Shown: positions 38,879-47,722, counted from the first letter of the stretch. The stretch: DNA of 64,000 nt from Streptomyces sp. NBC_01298 (GCF_035978755.1 NZ_CP108414.1:1054001-1118000); one strand, 5' to 3'. Notes: generated by a model from the sequence alone, not told the origin. Numbers and translations: made by a program.

Positions 38879-40642
38879 GTGCTGCTGAAGCGCCTGACCG
38901 AATACTCCGAGCAGCTCGGGAGCTCGTTGCCCCCGGAGTTCTACCGGCCGAAACAGATCCACTGGATCCTGCACATCGAAGAAGACGGCGGCGGCGCCCG
39001 GCTCGTATCGCGCCGCCCTCCGCCCAAGGCGCGGGACCAGGCGCTGATCACGCCAGTCCCCTACGTGCAGCGGTCCGGGACGAAGGTACCGCCCTACCTC
39101 CTGGTGGACACTGCCGAGTTCGTTCTCGGGCGGCCGAAGAACACCGGCCGGCCGGACGGCCCCTCCCCCAAGGACGAGGAAGAAGCGCGGCGCCGCCATG
39201 CCGCCTACCGGGAGCTCGCCCTGCGCTGGGCCCATGGCGATCCTGACAATCCCTCCGCCGTCGCTCTTCGCGCCTTCTTCACTGCCGGAGGGCTCCCGGC
39301 ACAGGGGCTGCCGGAGGACCTGGACGCGAAGGACACCGTGGCCGTCATGGTCGGGACACGCTGGGTCCACGAAGACACCTCGGTTCAACGCGTGTGGTCC
39401 GAGGTGGCGCGGGAACGCAAGGGCGGCGACGGCCAGCGCGGGCTATGTCTGATCTGCGGCACCGTGGGAGACCTGCTGGCCACCATCCCCGAACCGGTGA
39501 AGAAGGGTGCGATCCCCACTACCGGCGGGAGCAACGAGGGCCAGCTCATCAGCATCAACACCACTGCCCAGGGTCGCGACGGCACCACCCAACTGGCCAA
39601 TACCCCGGTCTGTGACCGATGCGGGCAGCAGGTGATGGCCACCCTCAACTACCTCCTGGCAAGCGACACCAACCGCCGCCGCTTTCCGGACAGCGTGATG
39701 GTGTGGTGGACCCGCTCCCCCGCCGATGACTCACTCATGGCGCTGCTGTACGAGGACCAGCCCGACCCGGCAGCCATCGGCCATCTCCTCACCGCCCTCC
39801 ACAACCAGCACACCGCGGCGGCCGCCGACCGTGTGAATCCCAACGACTTCTACGCCTTGACCCTGGGCTTGAACAACGCCCGCATCGTCGTGCGCGAATG
39901 GCTCGAGGTTCCCCTCGAGGAACTGAAGGCGAACGTGGGCGCCTGGTACCTGGACCACGGCGTCCACGACGGATGGACGGGCCAGACCCGCTACGTGCCG
40001 CTGTGGCTCCTGGCTATTTCAGCGGGACGCCACGACGGCAACCGCTACGTCAAGGACAGTGCGGCTCACGGCCTCGAAGCCGACCTTGCCCGCTGCGCAC
40101 TGCGGCGTACTCCGCCGCCGGCCAGGCTGCTGCCCGCGCTCCTGCAGCGCATCCGCGCAGACCACCACGTCGACGTCGCCCGTATCGCCCTGCTCCGGCT
40201 CGTCCTCAACCGCTCCACCGACCCCAGGGACCATCTGATGCCCACCTTGGACCTCTCCAGCGCCGACCCCGCCTACCTGTGCGGGCGGGCGTTCGCCGTC
40301 CTCGAAGCCGTGCAGCGCGCCGCCATGCGGAATGTGAACACCACAATCCGCGACAAGCACTTCAGCGCCGCGGTCACCGCCCCCGGAGTAGTCCTGACGC
40401 AGCTCCGCATCGGAGCAAACGCGCATCTCAAGCGCCTTCGCCGCGACCGACCTTCCGCGGGAGCAGCCCTCGAAGCCCGCCTCAGCGAGGTCTTCAGCGC
40501 CTTCAGCGACGACCTCCCCCTGCACCTGACACCCCGAGAGCAGGGCCGCTTCGTCATCGGCTACGAACAGCAGCGCGCTGCCGACCGTGCCGCGGCCAAG
40601 GCTCACAGCACCGACAGCAAGGACCCCGAGCCCGCATCGTGA
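38879..40642 (+). CDS. cas8c: Cas8c (Csd1) large subunit, type I-C
   Basis: The 587-residue product has Csd1 family features. The N-terminus reads LLKRLTEYSEQLGSSLPPEF, then LLVDTAEFVLG, and a CxxC-type pair of segments, CLICGTVGDLL and PVCDRCGQQ. The segment NEGQLISINTTA sits where the family has its GxxLvSfN motif. Cas8c recognises the PAM and nucleates R-loop formation. GTG at 38879 follows GGAGG. The Cas11-like small subunit of type I-C is made from an internal start in cas8c; such a start was not located here. Confidence 0.93.
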   Translation: MLLKRLTEYSEQLGSSLPPEFYRPKQIHWILHIEEDGGGARLVSRRPPPKARDQALITPVPYVQRSGTKVPPYLLVDTAEFVLGRPKNTGRPDGPSPKDEEEARRRHAAYRELALRWAHGDPDNPSAVALRAFFTAGGLPAQGLPEDLDAKDTVAVMVGTRWVHEDTSVQRVWSEVARERKGGDGQRGLCLICGTVGDLLATIPEPVKKGAIPTTGGSNEGQLISINTTAQGRDGTTQLANTPVCDRCGQQVMATLNYLLASDTNRRRFPDSVMVWWTRSPADDSLMALLYEDQPDPAAIGHLLTALHNQHTAAAADRVNPNDFYALTLGLNNARIVVREWLEVPLEELKANVGAWYLDHGVHDGWTGQTRYVPLWLLAISAGRHDGNRYVKDSAAHGLEADLARCALRRTPPPARLLPALLQRIRADHHVDVARIALLRLVLNRSTDPRDHLMPTLDLSSADPAYLCGRAFAVLEAVQRAAMRNVNTTIRDKHFSAAVTAPGVVLTQLRIGANAHLKRLRRDRPSAGAALEARLSEVFSAFSDDLPLHLTPREQGRFVIGYEQQRAADRAAAKAHSTDSKDPEPAS

Positions 40643-40711
40643 TCTGCTCAAGGGCAGCTACACGCCGGCATGTCACCCACAGCTGACAGCTCACCCAGAG
40701 AACGGACCGTC

Positions 40712-41608
40712 ATGACCCAGGCGCACCTTGACCCGACCCGCAAGCACGACTTCGTGTTCCTCATCGACGCCACCGACAGCAACCCCAACGGAGACCCCGA
40801 CAACGGCGGTATCCCCCGCACCGACCCGGTCACCGGACAGGGCCTGATCACCGACGTCGCCATCAAGCGCAAGATCCGTAACACGGTCGCTCTGATCAAC
40901 CACGAAGAGAACAAGCCCGGTTACGAGATCTACGTCGAAGCCGGCGTCGCTCTCAACGCTCAGCACGAGCGCGCCTACACACCCGAGAACGGGGCCACGA
41001 ACCAGAGCGAAGCCCGTACCTGGATGTGCCGCAACTTCTTCGACGTCCGCATGTTCGGCGCCGTGATGTCCACCGGCAAGAGGGACAAGACAGCCGGCCG
41101 TGTCCAAGGGCCTATGCAAATCTCCTTCTCCCGCTCCATCGACCCCATCACCCCCTTCGATATCGGCGTCACGCGAGTCACTCCCACCAAGCAGGAAGAC
41201 ATCGACGCCTGGCACAACCCCGAGGAGGGCAAGAAGGGCAAGGAGACCGAGATGGGCTCCAAACACATCGTCCCCTACGGCCTCTACCGCGGCGCCGGAC
41301 ACTTCAGCGCCCCCCTCGCTGCCAAGACCGGCGTCACCAGCGAGGACCTCGCAGCCTTCTGGCGCGCCTTCACCCTCATGCTCGACCACGACCGCGCAGC
41401 AGCCCGAGGGGCCCTCGCTCTGCGTGGCCTGTACGTCTTCACCCACGACGACGCCTTCGGCCGCGCCCCCGCCCACACCCTCCTCGACCGGATCCACGTC
41501 AAACCCCTCGGTGACGTCAGCGCCCGCAACTTCACCGACTACGGCACCGTCGAGATCCGGGACGCCGACCTCCCCGCCGGCATCACGCTGACCCGCCTCA
41601 TCGGGTGA
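40712..41608 (+). CDS. cas7: Cas7 (Csd2) backbone subunit, type I-C
   Basis: The 298-residue protein opens with RKHDFVFLIDATDSNPNGDPD and RTDPVTGQGLITDVAIKRKIRN, the hallmark of Csd2/Csh2-type Cas7. It also has VRMFGAVMSTGKRD and the C-terminal strand VEIRDADLPAGITL. Cas7 polymerises along the crRNA spacer. In complete type I-C loci cas4-cas1-cas2 follow directly. Here the gene is followed by a leader-like gap and a second array. Confidence 0.95.
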   Translation: MTQAHLDPTRKHDFVFLIDATDSNPNGDPDNGGIPRTDPVTGQGLITDVAIKRKIRNTVALINHEENKPGYEIYVEAGVALNAQHERAYTPENGATNQSEARTWMCRNFFDVRMFGAVMSTGKRDKTAGRVQGPMQISFSRSIDPITPFDIGVTRVTPTKQEDIDAWHNPEEGKKGKETEMGSKHIVPYGLYRGAGHFSAPLAAKTGVTSEDLAAFWRAFTLMLDHDRAAARGALALRGLYVFTHDDAFGRAPAHTLLDRIHVKPLGDVSARNFTDYGTVEIRDADLPAGITLTRLIG

Positions 41609-41816
41609 AAAGCCAGCCCACAACTCGCCACCCGGCGCGATCCGTCCATGCCAGGTTGCAGGCCCCCTACCCGGCAGCCACCGAATGACAACCCATGCCT
41701 GACCATCTCCAGGCGCTTCAGTCTGGCCGCAGCCGCTGCCCTCCGGGGCGCCCGAGGGCCGCAACCTTCGAGCTGGCCAAGGCCCTCAGCACCGTGCGCG
41801 GCGGCCGCGCATGAAT
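41609..41816 (+). promoter_or_regulatory. Probable leader of the right CRISPR array
   Basis: The 208 bases occupy the position where cas4-cas1-cas2 would begin. No fragment of those genes is visible in any frame. The repeat orientation requires plus-strand crRNA transcription from here. No clear promoter was found. Confidence 0.4.
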
Positions 41817-42572
41817 GGCCAGGTCCCTTCCGAGGCGACCGAGGATCACAACACGACGACCACGGACCCCCTCTCCAAGATCTGGAGTGGCGGTCGCCTT
41901 CCGAGGCGACCGAGGATCGCGACTGGTAGGCGCCCCATCCGCTGGTATCCGTCTCGATGTGGCGGTCGCCTTTCGAGGCGACCGAGGATCACAACCTCGT
42001 TGCGGACCTGGTCCTCGTCAAGCGCGGGATCGTGGCGGTCGCCTTCCAGACCGAGGATCGCAACGCCGCCGCGATCCTCGCCGCGGCCTCATCGTGGGTG
42101 TGGCGGTCGCCATCCGAGACGACCGAGGATCGCAACATGCTCGCTGCCAAGGTCGCGGTGGCGGCGGAAATGTGGCGTTCACCTTCCGAGACGACCGAGG
42201 ATCGCAACGGATACGCCGTCTGCGTCTGCTGGACGTTCTGCGTCGTGGCGGTCGCCTTCCGACGCGACCGAGGATCGCAACCACCACGCGGCCGTCCTCC
42301 AAGCTCACGGTCCGAAGTGCCGGTCGGCCTTCCGGGGCGACTGAGGATCTCAACCACCGGTCCGACTCTCAGGTCGTGCGGCCCACCGTGGTGGCGGTCG
42401 CCGTGCGAGGCGACCGAGGATCGCAACATCGCCGCCGTCGTGAAGCTCGTCCGTTACCAGCTCGTGGCGGTCACCTTCCGAGGCGACCGAGGATCGCAAC
42501 GACTACTACCGAATGGACGCATACCGCCGAGTCGGGTGGCGGTCGCCTTCCGAGGGGACCGAAGGGCGCGAC
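41817..42572 (+). CRISPR. Second CRISPR array, 12 repeats, opposite orientation
   Basis: Twelve repeats start at about 41817, 41887, 41959, 42032, 42100, 42172, 42245, 42317, 42391, 42464 and 42536, with one more unit in the spacing count being uncertain (11 to 12). The 37-base unit reads GTGGCGGTCGCCTTCCGAGG then CGACCGAGGATCGCAAC on the + strand, the reverse complement of the left array apart from paired changes in the hairpin. The copy at 42032 lost four bases of the stem. The last copy is altered at its 3' part (GAAGGGCGCGAC), as expected for the leader-distal end. Confidence 0.95.
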
Positions 42573-42871
42573 GGCCTTCGGCGCCACAGCTCCTGACATG
42601 CCTACGTCTACGCACGGAACCTGTTGAACCACCCAAGAATGGGCAGAGAAGGAAACGTTCAGGGGCATCTCCTGAAGGTGCAGCCGTGCCGCCCTCAGAT
42701 ACTGCGAAACCCCCGAGCATCGGCCGATGGGCGGGGGGTCGCGTACACCTCTTGGAAAGTGTGGTCTCAGTCTAACGGGGTGCCGGGCACGCTTGCGGTG
42801 CCCACGTGCGACAACCCCACCCCTTTACCCGTATTCTGCTATGGCAGATTCGGGAGAGAGGTGGGGTTGTC
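42573..42871. other. Gap after the right array with a hairpin
   Basis: An imperfect hairpin lies at 42709-42739 (ACCCCCG and CATCGG pairing with CCGATG and CGGGGGGT) and may stop array transcription. Just after it is CACCTCTTGGA, the same ribosome-binding block used across the early region, but without an obvious following gene. A trace of an ancestral gene junction is possible. Confidence 0.45.
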
Positions 42872-43465
42872 GTGGCGAAGCCGCTGGTACTGGGCCGCAA
42901 GGAGATCGCCAAGGTGTACGGCATCGCACCCACGGCCGTGAGTGACCGGTGGGTTCCTGGCGGGGTGCTCTCGTACGAGGACGCGGTGATCGTCTCGGGC
43001 AAGCCCTACTGGCCGGGCGGCCTGGTGATCGACCTGGCGCTTCCACCGGGGAGCCGTGGCCGGCAGCTGGATCAGGGCCTGCTGCAGAAGCTCATCGAGG
43101 AGCAGGGTGCGACGTCGAAGCCGATGAAGGCTGCGGAGTTGCCGCCTCTGGTCGGCGCGCAGGAGTACGCGGAGCTGTTCGGCGTGAGCCAGGTGAAGGT
43201 GAGTCAGGCGGCGCGGACGAGTGCGCGCGGCCAGCTGCCGGCGGCGGACTACTCGCTGTCGGGGTCGTCGCTGTGGCTGCTGGATACGGTGCTCGCCGGC
43301 GCGGAGCACACGGTGAGGGTTTCAGCGGAGGCCCGCCGTAGCCCTGGGGAGTGGAAGTTGAACGAGTCGGTTGCGGAGCAGCTGAGGACCGGCACGTACG
43401 AGGGTCCGGGGTCGTCGTTCAAGGCGCGCGGAAAGAAGGCCGTGGCGGAGGACTCCGAGGCCTAG
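42872..43465 (+). CDS. Phage-type DNA-binding protein with two helix-turn-helix units
   Basis: The 197-residue product starts at GTG 42872 (VAKPLVLGRKEIAKVYG). It shows two similar winged-helix-like units: residues 5-55 (LGRKEIAKVYGIAPTAVSDR) and about 90-140 (GAQEYAELFGVSQVKVSQAA), each followed by a hydrophobic strand. The design resembles small phage terminase or excisionase-type HTH proteins, but no specific family is claimed. It is the first gene right of the CRISPR locus. Confidence 0.65.
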   Translation: MAKPLVLGRKEIAKVYGIAPTAVSDRWVPGGVLSYEDAVIVSGKPYWPGGLVIDLALPPGSRGRQLDQGLLQKLIEEQGATSKPMKAAELPPLVGAQEYAELFGVSQVKVSQAARTSARGQLPAADYSLSGSSLWLLDTVLAGAEHTVRVSAEARRSPGEWKLNESVAEQLRTGTYEGPGSSFKARGKKAVAEDSEA

Positions 43466-43489
43466 GCTCCGCGCCTTCGTTGCAGCCGG

Positions 43490-43525
43490 CCGCCCTCGCG
43501 GGTCCTTCGGGACCGGCGAGGGCGG
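43490..43525. terminator. Bidirectional terminator
   Basis: A 10-bp stem CCGCCCTCGC continues inward as GGTCC-TTCG-GGACC. It lies between the converging HTH and antitoxin-like genes and serves both. Confidence 0.85.
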
Positions 43526-43536
43526 ATCTCGTGCTC

Positions 43537-43731
43537 TTACGCCTGCGGCGGGCGGCCTTCGGGCTTGTCCGTGCCGAGCTGCTCGTTGAGTTTCTGCTGA
43601 ACCATGTCGGTCTGGCCCTGGTACTTGTTCTGGGTCTTCGCGTCGAAGGCGTCTCCGGCCTTCTCTACGCCCTGCCGGGCTGTGTCCTCGTGGCCCTTGA
43701 GCAGGCCCTTGAGCTTGTCGAGCATCGACAT
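43537..43731 (-). CDS. MT0933-like antitoxin family protein
   Basis: The 64-residue product MSMLDKLKGLLKGHEDTARQ continues with EKAGDAFDAKTQNKYQGQ, the pattern of the small MT0933/Rv0909-type antitoxin family, which has many lone copies in actinobacteria. AAGGAGA precedes the ATG at 43731. No toxin gene is adjacent. It runs against the flow of the phage early genes and resembles host DNA. Confidence 0.8.
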   Translation of the reverse strand: MSMLDKLKGLLKGHEDTARQGVEKAGDAFDAKTQNKYQGQTDMVQQKLNEQLGTDKPEGRPPQA

Positions 43732-43850
43732 GACGGCTCTCCTTACGGATATCGGCGGATCCAGCATTGCGGCATTTGTTCGGGCTCGCATCCGCAGACT
43801 GCCGCTCAACCCGCGCTGGCGGCCAGGCGTCTCGGCTCTCCGGATGCTGA

Positions 43851-43878
43851 TTGACACCCCCCTCGCAGGTAGTAGAAT
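43851..43878 (+). promoter_or_regulatory. Early-type promoter P1 (first of six)
   Basis: TTGACA at 43851 and TAGAAT at 43873, separated by 16 bases, inside the shared block GTAGTAGAATT. It drives the genes from 43964. The dyad around the -10 is weak in this copy. Confidence 0.8.
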
Positions 43879-43928
43879 TGCGATACAGGCAGGGCGGTGC
43901 GGTTGATCCATCACGCCGGAGTGACGTA

Positions 43929-43940
43929 GAAATAGGCCAC
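43929..43940 (+). repeat. GAAATAGGCCAC motif, copy 1
   Basis: A 12-base motif found four times in intergenic DNA of the early region (also 44304, 47607, 48081), always on the + strand. Here it lies between promoter P1 and the first gene. Confidence 0.6.
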
Positions 43941-43963
43941 TACTTACAAGAGGGGGAAAGTTC

Positions 43964-44305
43964 ATGACTTCCATGCAGCTCGAATTGCCGATGGCGCCGC
44001 TGCGCCACCCGGACCGGGCCGGCGAACCGCTGAGCATCCAGGACCGCTTCGAGGCGTTCCACCAGCTCAACCCCTGGATCCTCGGGAAGCTGGAAGCCAT
44101 GACCGCCGACTGCGTCGACCGAGGCCTGAGGCGGGTCGGTATCGGGATGCTCTTCGAGGTCCTGCGCTACGAGTACGGCAGGGCCACCAGGGGTGACGTC
44201 TGGAAGCTGAACAACGACTACCGGTCCCGCTACGCCCGCCTGCTGCTTGAGCGGCACCCTGAATGGTCCTCGGTCTTCGAGACCCGAGGCCTGCGCAGCG
44301 CCTGA
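43964..44305 (+). CDS. Hypothetical early phage protein
   Basis: The 113-residue product (MTSMQLELPMAPLRHPDRAG) contains SIQDRFEAFHQLNPWILGKL and VLRYEYGRATRGDVWKLNNDY. These patterns recur in small proteins of actinophages and Streptomyces genomic islands without known function. GAGGGGGAAAG precedes the ATG. It is the first gene after promoter P1 and directly precedes the RecA-like ATPase. Confidence 0.7.
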   Translation: MTSMQLELPMAPLRHPDRAGEPLSIQDRFEAFHQLNPWILGKLEAMTADCVDRGLRRVGIGMLFEVLRYEYGRATRGDVWKLNNDYRSRYARLLLERHPEWSSVFETRGLRSA

Positions 44306-44315
44306 AATAGGCCAC
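44304..44315 (+). repeat. GAAATAGGCCAC motif, copy 2
   Basis: The motif overlaps the TGA of the preceding gene and precedes the ribosome-binding block CACCTCTTGGAG at 44325-44336 of the ATPase gene. Confidence 0.6.
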
Positions 44316-44342
44316 TACACATCACACCTCTTGGAGTAGTTC

Positions 44343-45434
44343 ATGCCCACCCAGCCCGTCCCCAAGCTCCGCACCCGAAAGCCGACCGGTGTCATCCCCT
44401 GGCCGGTGATCCTCCTCGAAGGCGAGGAGAAGGCAGGCAAGAGCCACACGGCCGCCACGTTCACCGGATCCAAGAAGACCGGACAGGCGTACTGGCTGGA
44501 GCTCGGCGAGGACACCGCCGACGAGTACGTGAACGTGCCCGGCGCGGACTACCTGCTCATCGACCACAACGGCAGCTACCGCGACATCCTCGGCCAGATC
44601 GAGGCCGTGCACGCCGAAGCGAAGCGGGCGGCCGCCGCGAAGGAGAAGCCGGTGGTCCTCGTCATCGACTCGGTGTCGATGCTGTGGCGGATGCTCGTGA
44701 ACTGGACCAACGAGCGGGCCAGGCGCTCGATCTCGGGCCAGAACAAGCTGCGGAAGGACCCGGACGCCGAGGTCAAGCCGTCCATGAACCTGTGGAACGA
44801 CGCCGCCGAGCGGTGGAACAAGGTGATGTACCTCGTCCGCACCATGCCGGGCATCGTGATCCTCCTCGCACGCGGCAAGGAGGTCACCGCCGTCGACGGC
44901 AACGGCGACCCGATCCCCCGCACCAAGGACTGGCGCGTCGAGGGCCACAAGTCCCTCGCCTTCGACTCGACGGTCTGGGTTCGACTGCGCCGCAACGAGG
45001 ACCCCCAGATCATCGGCGCCCGCTCCCTAAAGTTCGAGGTGCCGCGCGGCGGGGAGCCGAAGAACGCGCCGGACCTGACCATCGAGCAGCTGGTGTTCGG
45101 GTGGATGGGCTGCGCGATCCACAACCAGCCGAGGGCGACACCCGAACTGACGGGTGACCTCGCGCAGGCGTGGCTGCCGAAGGTCAACGAGGCGGCCGCT
45201 GCCGGTGTGGGCGAGCTGAAGAAGCTGTGGAAGCAGATCGAGGGGAACGAAAACCTCAGCCGCGAGGAGGTCTTGGTGATCCGGGCCTCCATCGAGCAGA
45301 AGGCCGTCGCGTTGCAGAACCCGAAGCCCCTCGTGGACCCGACGAGCGATGCCGCGCGCCTGCGGGCTGCCGCAGCCGAGGACGGCGAGGAGCCACCGCC
45401 GGGAACGGCCTTCGACGAACACGAAGCCGCCTGA
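44343..45434 (+). CDS. RecA-fold AAA ATPase, Sak4-like recombination protein
   Basis: The 363-residue protein carries Walker A GEEKAGKS at residues 27-34 and Walker B VVLVIDSVS near 104-112. It also has SLAFDSTVWVRLRR and FEVPRGGEPKN, in line with the phage RecA-like Sak4 group, which anneals or protects single-stranded DNA during phage recombination. The C-terminal third is charged and probably flexible. It stands directly before a PD-(D/E)XK nuclease gene, the usual recombinase-exonuclease pairing. Confidence 0.85.
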   Translation: MPTQPVPKLRTRKPTGVIPWPVILLEGEEKAGKSHTAATFTGSKKTGQAYWLELGEDTADEYVNVPGADYLLIDHNGSYRDILGQIEAVHAEAKRAAAAKEKPVVLVIDSVSMLWRMLVNWTNERARRSISGQNKLRKDPDAEVKPSMNLWNDAAERWNKVMYLVRTMPGIVILLARGKEVTAVDGNGDPIPRTKDWRVEGHKSLAFDSTVWVRLRRNEDPQIIGARSLKFEVPRGGEPKNAPDLTIEQLVFGWMGCAIHNQPRATPELTGDLAQAWLPKVNEAAAAGVGELKKLWKQIEGNENLSREEVLVIRASIEQKAVALQNPKPLVDPTSDAARLRAAAAEDGEEPPPGTAFDEHEAA

Positions 45435-45454
45435 TCCCCTCCCCACCTCGCTTC

Positions 45455-45484
45455 GCCGGGCCCGCCTCGATGGGCGGGCCCGGC
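45455..45484 (+). terminator. Intergenic hairpin before the nuclease gene
   Basis: A perfect 12-bp stem (GCCGGGCCCGCC) with a 6-base loop ends two bases before the block CACCTCTTGGAG. One of five strong hairpin-plus-ribosome-site junctions in this region. Confidence 0.75.
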
Positions 45485-45504
45485 GCACCTCTTGGAGCTC
45501 TTTC

Positions 45505-46656
45505 ATGACCACAACGGCCATAAGGCCCCGCGCCCGCTCGCAGGTCTCCATCTGGGAGGCCGCGCACGCCGCCGATGCACGCCGGCCCCGGTCGGTACAG
45601 ACCCAGCTGGGGGCGTCGGACACGATCTGCATGCGCCGGGCCGGGTACATCCTGGCGGGCACTGCCCGGACCAACACCCCCGACAAGAAGACCGCGATCC
45701 TCGGCACGTACATCCACACGGGCCTGCTGGAGGACGCGCGGCGTGAGTACGGGTGGCTGGTGGAGCGGACGGTCCAGGACGACACGATCCGCGGGCACAT
45801 CGACATCGTGCAGCTGGACGCGGCGACCGCCGGGCGCCTCCCGAAGCGGCACCGGCCGAAGGTTGCCGCCGCAGAACTGACGGTCGAGGACGTGAAGACG
45901 AAGTCGGGCCGGATCTGGGACCGGGTCGTGCGCTTCGGGCCCACGGCCGCCGAGATGCGGCAGGTCCTGCTGTACGCGAGCCTGCTGTGCACGGTGGGCT
46001 TCGCGGACATCCCCGGTCAGCGGTACCTGCACCGGCTCGGGCCGGTACAGGTCGAGCGGATCCGGTTCCGGTTCGTCAACCGGGACACGGGCGAGGAGCA
46101 CGTCGAGGAGTTCCCGTTCGACCAGTGGCTGGCGGCGGAGGCGCGCTGGTGGGTGGACCGGGTGATCGAGGCCCCGGCTCCGGAGGAGCTGCGCCGCGAC
46201 CATGACGGGCCGCAGCTGTCCGCGATCTGTGACAACTGCGCCTTCCTGTCCGCGTGCTGGCCCGACGCGGCCCCGGGCACTCCAGCACAGACCCTGCTCA
46301 TTCACGACGACGAGGACCGGGCGAAGGCCCTGGACCGCTACGTCCGTGCCCGCGAGCGCGGCAGGGAGGCGGAGAAGGTGAAGAAGCTCGTCCGCGCCAT
46401 GGTCGATGACTCGCCGGAGGGCAACTACGGCCCCAACCATCTCGGGTGGGAGGGCGGCAAGGACAAGGAAGAGGCCGACGTCGAGGCGATGGCCGGCGCG
46501 TTCGAGGATGCCGACCTTGCCGTGCCGATGGTTCCCGACCAGGAGGCGATGGTCCGGATCATGCGCCGCGCCGGCATGACGGTGCCGATGCGCAAGGCGC
46601 CGGGCAAGAAGTCGCCCCGGTCGATCAAGGTCTCGAAGGCCCGTCCGGCCGCCTGA
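45505..46656 (+). CDS. PD-(D/E)XK exonuclease, Cas4/RecB-like
   Basis: The 383-residue product has the RecB-nuclease layout: GTYIHTGLLED as helix motif, GHIDIVQLD supplying the metal-binding Asp, TVEDVKTKSGRIWD as the D/E-x-K strand, and a QVLLYASLL helix. A C-terminal CxxC-type cluster (ICDNCAFLSACW) recalls the iron-sulfur anchor of AddB or Cas4 proteins, though only three cysteines are in this cluster. It should resect DNA ends for the recombinase upstream. It is not a CRISPR cas4, because it lies among phage replication genes. Confidence 0.82.
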   Translation: MTTTAIRPRARSQVSIWEAAHAADARRPRSVQTQLGASDTICMRRAGYILAGTARTNTPDKKTAILGTYIHTGLLEDARREYGWLVERTVQDDTIRGHIDIVQLDAATAGRLPKRHRPKVAAAELTVEDVKTKSGRIWDRVVRFGPTAAEMRQVLLYASLLCTVGFADIPGQRYLHRLGPVQVERIRFRFVNRDTGEEHVEEFPFDQWLAAEARWWVDRVIEAPAPEELRRDHDGPQLSAICDNCAFLSACWPDAAPGTPAQTLLIHDDEDRAKALDRYVRARERGREAEKVKKLVRAMVDDSPEGNYGPNHLGWEGGKDKEEADVEAMAGAFEDADLAVPMVPDQEAMVRIMRRAGMTVPMRKAPGKKSPRSIKVSKARPAA

Positions 46657-46746
46657 TGGCACCCCTGGCCGCCTCGCGTGTGCGGGGCGGCCGGATGGAC
46701 CCCAACGCACCCAGCTACACCGCTCATATGCCCTTGGAGGCTCCCC

Positions 46747-47613
46747 GTGACCATTCTTCGCCGCCACCTCAGCACCGGGTACACCGTGCTGCCGACGGCC
46801 ACGCTCGAGGATGCGCGGTTGAGTTTCCGGGCGCGGGGCATCTTGGCATACCTGCTGGCCAAGCCGGACTCGTGGAAGGTCGCCGCCGATCGGATCTCGA
46901 AGGCGGGCAAGGAGGGCATCGAGGCGGTCAGGACGGCGCTGCGGGAGTTGCGGGATGCCGGGTACTACCGGGTGGTGACCGAGCGCCTGGCGGACGGCAC
47001 GTTCCATCGGGTCACCGAGGTCTACGACCAGGCGCAGGAGTGGGCCGCGGAGGAGTTCCGGGAGGCGGAGCAGCGGCGGGCGGCACGCCGGCGGAAGGCC
47101 GGGGGCCCGGCTCCGGCGGGGCCGAGTCCGGCCGGGCCGAACCTTGAGGGCGAGGTCGGCACCGAAACCGGGTTTTCGGGGTTCGGTTCCCCGGGGTCTG
47201 GTTCTCCGGCCGCCGGTTCGCCCGGGGTTATAGGTAGTAACCAGAGCAAGTACTCAAAGAAGAACCCCCCAACCCCCGCAGCTGGCGCTGCTGGGGAGCC
47301 CGCTGCCGCAGCAGAAGAGACCCCGGCAGCGCCGCAGGAGCCGGGGCGGTGCTCGGCGCATCCGGAGGGCGGTGGGCGGTCCTGCCGTGGCTGCGGGACG
47401 AGTCCTCGTCAGCAGCGGGCGGATGAGGAGCGGGTGAAGAAGGAGGCGGCTCGTGCGCGGGAGCGGGCCCGGGACGAGAAGGTGCTGAACGAAGTCCGTT
47501 CCGACGGGGCGCCGTTGTCGTCGGTGGCCAGGGATGCGATCGCGGAGATCCGTGTGCGGTCGCGGGCGGCGAAGGAGGCCTCGGCTTCGGTGAACCCCCG
47601 AAACAAGAAATAG
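46747..47613 (+). CDS. Winged-helix DNA-binding protein, replication initiator-like
   Basis: The 288-residue product starts at the GTG after CTTGGAGG. Residues 1-90 form a winged helix typical of phage replication initiators and DnaD-like proteins (LRRHLSTGYTVLPT, RARGILAYLLAKPDSW, VRTALRELRDAGYYRV). The rest is Ala/Gly/Pro-rich and charged, with a small CxxxxxxxxxCxxCG zinc-type cluster near residue 205-220 and a long basic helix. A role in starting phage DNA replication is inferred from fold and position. Confidence 0.7.
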   Translation: MTILRRHLSTGYTVLPTATLEDARLSFRARGILAYLLAKPDSWKVAADRISKAGKEGIEAVRTALRELRDAGYYRVVTERLADGTFHRVTEVYDQAQEWAAEEFREAEQRRAARRRKAGGPAPAGPSPAGPNLEGEVGTETGFSGFGSPGSGSPAAGSPGVIGSNQSKYSKKNPPTPAAGAAGEPAAAAEETPAAPQEPGRCSAHPEGGGRSCRGCGTSPRQQRADEERVKKEAARARERARDEKVLNEVRSDGAPLSSVARDAIAEIRVRSRAAKEASASVNPRNKK

Positions 47614-47618
47614 GCCAC
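47607..47618 (+). repeat. GAAATAGGCCAC motif, copy 3
   Basis: It overlaps the stop codon (AAA TAG) of the winged-helix gene, shortly before promoter P2. Confidence 0.6.
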
Positions 47619-47649
47619 GATCTTTCTGTATCCTGACGCCGTCGCTTGA

Positions 47650-47691
47650 TTGACACCCCTACCCCGCGTAGTAGAATTTAGATAACGCGGG
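47650..47691 (+). promoter_or_regulatory. Early-type promoter P2 with dyad
   Basis: TTGACA at 47650, TAGAAT at 47672, 16-base spacer. CCCGCGT at 47663-47669 pairs exactly with ACGCGGG at 47685-47691, so the -10 box lies in the centre of an inverted repeat. Confidence 0.82.
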
Positions 47692-47722
47692 AGAGGCCCG
47701 CGATACCTCTTGGAGAGAACGC

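Noticed and set aside
45505..46656. Reading the PD-(D/E)XK gene as the missing CRISPR cas4
   Set aside because: It lies 4 kb away behind a different promoter, directly after a phage recombination ATPase, and fits a phage exonuclease better.
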